Positions 59,541 to 64,000 of a stretch of DNA of 64,000 nt are shown here, in pieces. This DNA is from Kitasatospora phosalacinea (lineage in GTDB: Bacteria; Actinomycetota; Actinomycetes; Streptomycetales; Streptomycetaceae). The notes beneath the pieces are model-generated. The model was not told the DNA's origin, made no database searches, and saw nothing but the letters and a program-made list of their open reading frames with translations. The translations under genes were made by a program, and so were the position numbers. The stretch is taken from positions 1-64,000 of the forward strand of contig NZ_BSSA01000001.1 in assembly GCF_030268885.1 (NCBI RefSeq), in the 5' to 3' direction. Position 1 is the first letter of the stretch, and the number at the start of each line of letters is the position of its first letter.

Positions 59541-59827
59541 GATGATTTCGCTACCTTCGCCTCCCGGCAGTGCCGCGTCAAGCCCCCGAGCGGGGGTTCC
59601 GGAGTCGTGCGGGCCCGGTCCTCGCGGCCGAAGGTCGCCCCCCTCCCCGGGCGGCGCGCACCCCGACCGGCTCGGAGGAAATATCGCAAGCGAACTAGTG
59701 TGCTGCCGAGCGGTGCTTCGGGTCGAATGGCAGAACGGTTGCGCCGGGGAGATGGGAGGGGGAGAGTCCATGGCGGCCCTCGAATGGTCGACGTTCGAAA
59801 AGACCCACCTCAATGGAGGATCGGATC
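59541..59827. other. Upstream region of the poly-Thr peptide gene
   Basis: About 290 bases with locally lower GC near 59680-59705. A strong ribosome-site-like GGGAGGGGGAGA (59755-59766) precedes ATG 59770, which opens an out-of-frame reading of the peptide gene; I regard this as a shadow. The promoter is probably near 59690-59740 but cannot be defined. Confidence 0.4.
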
Positions 59828-60058
59828 ATGGGAACGAAACTGACCGACGTGGTGGAACGGGCGGTGCGGGATCCGCTCCACGCCGAGGAGCTCAGAGGGA
59901 GAGCCCTGCAGGCGACGAGGACGGGCGTGGGGTCGAGCGAATTCGACGAACTGCTGAACGAGTTCGCCAGTGGTCCCGCGGAACTCGCCCGGCTCAAGGC
60001 GCGCGTGGAGGAGCCGGACGGAGTGGGCACCACGACCACGACCACCACCATTTTCTGA
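59828..60058 (+). CDS. RiPP-precursor-like peptide ending in seven threonines, Ile-Phe
   Basis: 76 aa; ATG 59828 with GGAGG 8 bases upstream. The first 60 residues are helical and acidic (LTDVVERAVRDPLHAEELRG, SSEFDELLNEFASGPAELAR), as in leader peptides of ribosomal natural products. After EEPDGVG the chain ends with seven consecutive Thr followed by Ile-Phe. There is no Cys or Ser in this tail. The neighbouring gene encodes a lanthipeptide-synthetase-like lyase-kinase, enzymes that phosphorylate and dehydrate Thr/Ser, so the Thr tail is a plausible core. Two AGA codons, rare in this GC-rich DNA, hint at transfer. A precursor role is inferred. Confidence 0.7.
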   Translation: MGTKLTDVVERAVRDPLHAEELRGRALQATRTGVGSSEFDELLNEFASGPAELARLKARVEEPDGVGTTTTTTTIF

Positions 60059-60071
60059 AAGGGGTCGACGT

Positions 60072-61309
60072 GTGACCGCGCATCCGAGTCGGCCGCCTGC
60101 GGCCGGGGGCGGTACGGTCGGCGTTCGGAGCGCTCGGAGGAGCGCTGGCAGGTGCTCTGCGGCGAGCACCTGCCGGTGGCGCCCCCGCGGTCCATCTGGC
60201 GGATGAGCCGCGAGCACCGCCCGGACGACCCGGACCAGGGATGGAAGTTGCACGTCTCCGCAACCGTCCTGACGGCCGAGCGCACCCTTGCGGCGGTGGC
60301 ACCGGAGTTGCACGCGCGCGGGGTCCTGTTCAAGGCCCCCGGAACACTGACCGAGCTCCACCGGCTCAACTGCGGCCTCTTCTACGGAACCAGCCAGATC
60401 GGCAAATTCGTGAGCGTGTACCCCAGGAGTCCGCAGGAGGCGGTCGAGCTGGCCGAACGACTGGACGAGAAGACCCGCGCACTCCCGGGGCCGAACGTCC
60501 CGTTCGAGCGCCAGTACCGCCGGGGGAGTCGGGTCTTCTACCGGTACGGGTCCTTTTCGGGACGCCGGGCGGAATTCGACGGTGTCACCCGGCCGGCGCT
60601 GCGCCCGCCTGACGGGGGGATGATCCAGGACGTGCGCACCGACCCCGATTTCGACCCGTGGTGGTGCCGGAACCCCTTTCCCCGGAAGGCGGAGCGCCGG
60701 GGTCGGCCGAGCCTCTTTCGGACCAGGTACCTCGTTTTCGAACCGCTGACGCAACGCGGGAAAGGAGGCGTCCACAAGGCCCTGGAGATGACCGGGACGC
60801 CGATGCGGACCTGCGTGGTGAAGGAGGGGAGGTTGCACGGGGAGACCGGGTGGGACGGGCGGGACGGGCGGGACGGCAGGAAGCTGGTCCTCGCCGAGGC
60901 GCGGATGCTCCAGGACCTCGCCGCCGCCGGGGTCGACGTCCCGGCGGTGCGGGAGGTGTTCGTGGAGCAGCGGAACGCCTACCTGGTCCTGGAGCACCTC
61001 GGTGACCGCACGCCGGAGCAGGTCGTACGGGAAGCCGGCGTCCTGCCGGTGCGGGAGGCGCTGCACCTCGCCGGGGCCCTCGCGGCGGGGGTGGCCGATG
61101 TCCACGAGGCGGGCCGGGCCTGGCGCGACGTCAAGCCCCGCAATGCGGTCGTCGACGGAACCGGGCTGGTGCGTCCGATCGACTTCGAAGGGGCCTGCAG
61201 GTCGGACGCCCGGAACGTCTCGGTGGGGCGGGACGGGCGCGGGCTCAGGCGGTACCGGGCGGCGGGCAGGCGCAGAGCGGGGCGAAGGCGCGGACGGCGG
61301 CGGCGGTGA
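60072..61309 (+). pseudogene. LanKC/LanL-like lyase-kinase, frameshifted and 3'-truncated
   Basis: The readable frame begins at GTG 60152 (385 aa). It has the class III/IV lanthipeptide synthetase lyase-like part (GWKLHVSATVLTAERTL, FKAPGTLTELHRLNCG, GTSQIGKFVSVYP, VFYRYGSF) and a protein-kinase part with Lys in CVVKEG, catalytic loop WRDVKPRN and metal loop IDFEG. Two defects: the likely true start GTG 60072 (behind AAAGGGG) is in another frame, joined by a one-base loss near the G-run at 60105; and the kinase C-lobe and any cyclase domain are missing, because after base 61230 the frame is only the antisense of the TetR gene. Activity is therefore unlikely as it stands, unless the frameshift is an assembly error. 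Confidence 0.65.
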
Positions 61310-61853
61310 GGTCGGTGGCGATGGCGGGGGGCGGGTCGCCGGCCAGGACGCGGCGGCGCAGTTCGCGCAGGACGGCGCGGTGCAGGCCGGTGAGGGCGCC
61401 GGCCAGCAGGGGGGCGTCGGGGGTGCGGGGGGCGAGGGCCTCGGCGAGGGCGGCTTCGGCGCGTTCGCCGATCTCGCGTTCGCGGGCGCGCAGGGCGGGG
61501 CTGGCCTCGACGGTGCGGAAGAAGGCGGCGGCGTCGGGGGCGAGGCCGATCGCCGGGTCGGCGCGGCGGAGGGCGGCGCACAGGTCGTCGCGGACGGCGG
61601 CGGCGGGGCAGCAGGTGCCGGGCGGGAGCGGGTCGACCAGCGCGGCGAGGCGCCGTTCGACCTCGTCCTGCCGGTCGAAGAACAGGTCCTCCTTGGTCGG
61701 GAAGTAGTTGAACACCGTGTTGGTGGAGACGCCCGCGTGCCGGGCGACCTCGGCGACGGTGACCCGGTCGAAGCCGTGCGCCAGGAAGAGCGGCAGCGCG
61801 GTGTCCGCGATGGCGGTGCGGGTCTGCTGCTTCTTGGTCTCGCGAAGGCCCAT
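61245..61853 (-). CDS. TetR-family transcriptional regulator
   Basis: 202 aa; ATG 61853. N-terminal helix-turn-helix [51 protein letters not shown], typical TetR. The C-terminal ligand domain is Ala-rich with a Cys pair (GTCCPAA) and ends [10 protein letters not shown] palindrome lies 36 bases upstream, between it and the divergent glycosidase-like gene, its probable target. Confidence 0.9.
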   Translation of the reverse strand: MGLRETKKQQTRTAIADTALPLFLAHGFDRVTVAEVARHAGVSTNTVFNYFPTKEDLFFDRQDEVERRLAALVDPLPPGTCCPAAAVRDDLCAALRRADPAIGLAPDAAAFFRTVEASPALRAREREIGERAEAALAEALAPRTPDAPLLAGALTGLHRAVLRELRRRVLAGDPPPAIATDLTAAAVRAFAPLCACPPPGTA

Positions 61854-61889
61854 GCGCCCATCGTACGGAATGGTAGGGTCACTGAAAAA

Positions 61890-61904
61890 TTGGTGTCACA
61901 CCAA
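61890..61904. promoter_or_regulatory. TetR-type palindromic operator
   Basis: TTGGTGT-C-ACACCAA, perfect around the central base, flanked by A-run and T-run. It lies in the 94-base gap between the divergent TetR and glycosidase-like genes, so one site can control both. Confidence 0.75.
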
Positions 61905-61947
61905 GTTTTGCCCGACGAGTGATCCGACGAGTGACCAGGAGAGCGAC

Positions 61948-62934
61948 ATGGCCCGACGGCGGCGGGAGTTCACGTTCGGCATCTACCCGGGCGGCCTGCT
62001 CGGTGACGAGCACGGCCTGCTCCACCCCGTCCGACCCGACGACCCGGTCCGGATCGCCGAGGCGCTCGACCTGCTGCAGGGCGCCGAGCCCGGCTTCCGG
62101 GTGCGGGTCTACCGCTCCTTCGCCGCCACCGCCCCCGCGCTGCCGGAGACCCCCGAGGGCTGGGAGGCGTACCTGGGGCGGCCCGGGCGGAAGGTCGACC
62201 TCGTCCTGCAGTTCCGCGAGCCGACCGGCAGCCCGGCGGGGTGGGAGGCGTACGTGCGGGGGCAGGTGCGCGAACTCGGCGGGCGGCTCGGCTCGGTGCA
62301 GGTGTGCGAGGAGCCGAACGCCGACCTGCCGGTGCTGGACGGCAGCGTCCCGGGCGTGCTGGAGGCGCTGGTGGCGGGGGTGGTCGCGGCCGCGGACGAG
62401 GTGCGTGCGCTCGGGCTGGACGCCGCGGTCGGCTTCAACGCCGTCCCCACCGTCGACCCGGACGCGCCGTTCTGGCCCGCGCTGGGCAGGCTCGCCGACC
62501 GGCGCTTCCTGGACGCGCTCGACTACGTCGGCCTGGACTTCTTCCCGGACGTCTTCCGCCCCGTCCCCGCCGAGCACCTCGCCGAGGCCACCGCCTGGGT
62601 GCTGCACACCTTCCGGCACACCGACCTGCCGAAGGCGGGCATCCCGGCCGACGTCCCGATCCGGATCTGCGAGAACGGCTGGCCGACCGGCCCCGACCGC
62701 CCCGAGGACGCCCAGGCGCGGGTGCTGGAGACGGTGGTCCGCACCGTCGCCGACCGGGCCGGGGAACTCGGCATCGACGGCTACGCGCTGTTCGCGCTGC
62801 GCGACGCGGACAGCTCCGGCAGCAGCCTGTTCCACCGCTTCGGACTGCTGCACGACGACCACGCGCCCAAGCCCGCGTTCGACACCTACCGCCGCCTGAT
62901 CGCCGAACTCGGGCCGCGCCTCAGGGAGTTGTAG
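61948..62934 (+). CDS. Glycosidase-like TIM-barrel protein (clan GH-A type)
   Basis: 328 aa; ATG 61948 with CAGGAGAG upstream. The order of motifs suggests a (beta/alpha)8 glycoside hydrolase: FTFGIYPGGLLGD at strand 1, GSVQVCEEPNADL at strand 4 (candidate acid/base Glu near 128), LDYVGLDFFPDVF, and IRICENGWPTG at strand 7 (candidate nucleophile Glu near 241). No signal peptide, so probably cytoplasmic. Substrate unknown. Divergent from the TetR gene and probably repressed by it. Confidence 0.65.
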   Translation: MARRRREFTFGIYPGGLLGDEHGLLHPVRPDDPVRIAEALDLLQGAEPGFRVRVYRSFAATAPALPETPEGWEAYLGRPGRKVDLVLQFREPTGSPAGWEAYVRGQVRELGGRLGSVQVCEEPNADLPVLDGSVPGVLEALVAGVVAAADEVRALGLDAAVGFNAVPTVDPDAPFWPALGRLADRRFLDALDYVGLDFFPDVFRPVPAEHLAEATAWVLHTFRHTDLPKAGIPADVPIRICENGWPTGPDRPEDAQARVLETVVRTVADRAGELGIDGYALFALRDADSSGSSLFHRFGLLHDDHAPKPAFDTYRRLIAELGPRLREL

Positions 62935-63008
62935 GGACAGCGGGAGCGGTGCCGACGGGTGGGCCGGTTCGTGTACCGTACCGTCCACCCGCCGCCCGAG
63001 AGGCCCGC

Positions 63009-63815
63009 ATGACACCCGGAATCATCCGCACGGCCGCCCGCGTGCTGCGCCGCCGCCCCGCCCTGCTCTGCTTCCCCGCCCTCGGCCTGCTGGTCACCGC
63101 CGTGGTGCCCGCGGCCGCCTGGTTCCCGCTGCTCCGGGGGGTCTGGCAGCGGGTCGAGGCCGGCGGCGCCCCGAGCCCGGCCCAGTGGGGAGCGGTCGCG
63201 CTGGTGCTGTGGGCCGCCTCCGCGCTCGGCGGGCTCTGCACCGCCGCCCTGCTGCACTCCGTCCACGAGCTCCTCGACGGTCGGCGCCCGCCGCTGCGCG
63301 CCTCGCTGGCGGCGACCGGGCGGCGCCTGCCGACGCTGCTCGCCTGGAGCCTGTTCTCGCTGCTCGTCGGCTCGGTGCTGCGGACCGGGGAGTCGCTCGC
63401 CGGACTCGCCACCCTCTTCGACCTGCTGGGTGTCTCCTGGTCGTTGCTGACCTTCTTCGTCTTGCCCGTCATCGTGGTCGAGGGAGCCGGCCTGCCGGCC
63501 AGCCTGCGCCGGTCGCTGGCGCTGGGCCGCCGCGCGCTGGGCCGCTGGGTCGTCGGCGGCCTGAAGCTCTTCCTCGTCACCGCGCTGGTCGCGCTCGGGG
63601 CGCTCGCCGCGCTGATCCTCGCGGTCGAGTCGGACAGCACCTCCGTCCTCCTCGCGGTCCTCGCCGCGGTCGTGGCCGTCCTGCTGCTGGTCGCGGTGGT
63701 CAGGTCCGCCGCGTCCGGCATCTACCGGACCTCCCTCTACCACGAGGCCGTCGCCTCAGCGGCCCCCGCCGGGGACGCCCTCGCGACCGTCCCCGCCGGA
63801 CGGGGCGGCCGGTGA
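63009..63815 (+). CDS. Multi-pass membrane protein (DUF6159-like)
   Basis: 268 aa; ATG 63009 with GAGAGG upstream. Six membrane segments (about 20-42, 60-82, 115-135, 140-160, 185-210, 218-240), starting with the pattern RTAARVLRRRPALLCFPAL seen in DUF6159 proteins. No known function. Its 3' end overlaps the convergent methyltransferase-like gene by about 60 bases. Confidence 0.65.
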   Translation: MTPGIIRTAARVLRRRPALLCFPALGLLVTAVVPAAAWFPLLRGVWQRVEAGGAPSPAQWGAVALVLWAASALGGLCTAALLHSVHELLDGRRPPLRASLAATGRRLPTLLAWSLFSLLVGSVLRTGESLAGLATLFDLLGVSWSLLTFFVLPVIVVEGAGLPASLRRSLALGRRALGRWVVGGLKLFLVTALVALGALAALILAVESDSTSVLLAVLAAVVAVLLLVAVVRSAASGIYRTSLYHEAVASAAPAGDALATVPAGRGGR

Positions 63816-64000
63816 GCGGTCGCCGGGGCGTCGCTTGAGGCAGGTCACCCAGCGGTTGGCGGCGAGGGCGTCGCGGGGTTCGGGGCGCAGCGCGGTGGGG
63901 GAGTGGTCGAACGGGGTGCGGGTGGTGGTGCTCCAGCCGAGGGCGGTCAGGGCGGCCGCGGTGTCGGGGCGCGGGCCGGGGGCGAACAGGGCGAGCAGGT
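63756..64000 (-). CDS. C-terminus of a probable SAM-dependent methyltransferase
   Basis: Partial gene entering from the right edge; stop TGA at 63758-63756, about 81 residues visible. The visible part includes LGWSTTTRTPFDHSPTALRPEPRDALAANRWVTCLKR, which resembles the C-terminus of class I methyltransferases (TIGR00027-like), but the SAM-binding motifs lie outside the window. Assignment is tentative. Confidence 0.4.
   Translation of the reverse strand, partial: LLALFAPGPRPDTAAALTALGWSTTTRTPFDHSPTALRPEPRDALAANRWVTCLKRRPGDRSPAAPSGGDGREGVPGGGR

Noticed and set aside
59770..60075. Frame starting MAALEWSTFEK and ending in a His/Asp-rich stretch, overlapping the poly-Thr peptide
   Set aside because: It has a good ribosome site, but codon third-position GC and leader-like helical composition favour the poly-Thr frame. 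The His-rich end is just the same DNA read one base over.

Overview
The window is very GC-rich DNA with strong third-position GC bias, GTG/TTG starts, many 1-20 nt gene overlaps, an SsgA-like sporulation protein, an ECF41 sigma factor, MmyB-type and TPR-type regulators and a WXG100-linked polymorphic toxin. This fits a Streptomycetaceae chromosome (Streptomyces or Kitasatospora). I see no rRNA, tRNA, CRISPR array, phage or insertion sequence. The only mobile-looking item is a roughly 200-bp repeat with inverted ends, present twice.

Layout. 0-6 kb: the 3' end of a sugar-binding lipoprotein gene, a secreted GH5 mannanase, a class A penicillin-binding protein with a degenerate transpeptidase site, and a secreted polysaccharide-deacetylase-like protein. 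6-12.7 kb: a polymorphic toxin locus. A three-part immunity protein (YrhB / deaminase-like / SUKH-4) is divergent from a 1271-aa toxin with a WXG100/CpnT-like N-terminus, a long low-complexity linker, a papain-like deamidase domain and a nuclease-like tip. A pentapeptide-repeat gene and a small WXG100-like gene follow. 12.8-17.5 kb: secreted beta-barrel protein, small membrane protein, class F sortase overlapping a surface protein, and a NarL-type two-component pair. 17.6-26.8 kb: ABC exporter, FUSC protein, MFS transporter, DJ-1/AraC regulator with divergent reductase, and an MmyB-type regulator.

26.8-33.6 kb is the most distinctive metabolic locus. It is a translationally coupled operon on the minus strand (ATC-hydrolase-like protein, asparagine synthetase, flavin reductase, HpaB-type flavin monooxygenase, methyltransferase). 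Upstream, beyond a terminator, lie an atypical response regulator and a leaderless 36-residue peptide gene with a near-consensus promoter. It looks like a compact, unassigned biosynthetic cluster without PKS or NRPS.

33.8-41.3 kb: a complete oligopeptide/nickel-type ABC importer with two luciferase-like flavin monooxygenases, probably for uptake and oxidative breakdown of a small nutrient such as an organosulfur compound. 41.3-47.3 kb: a conserved hypothetical, an ArsR-HxlR double winged-helix regulator, peptide deformylase, a quinone-oxidoreductase-like enzyme, a MerR/BtrH pair behind a perfect palindrome, and ECF41. 47.6-55.7 kb: a P-loop NTPase with WD40-like C-terminus, a small protein, a thioesterase, a TPR-type regulator, an SsgA-like protein coupled to a small proline-rich protein, a TIGR04222 membrane protein and a truncated GrpB remnant. 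55.7-59.5 kb: secreted collagenase and LysR regulator sharing ATGTCA boxes.

59.8-61.3 kb holds a second candidate natural-product locus. A 76-aa precursor-like peptide ends in seven threonines followed by Ile-Phe, and next to it is a lanthipeptide-synthetase-like (LanKC/LanL) lyase-kinase gene that is frameshifted at its start and cut off at its 3' end by a TetR gene. The window closes with a glycosidase-like TIM-barrel protein, a membrane protein and the C-terminus of a probable methyltransferase.
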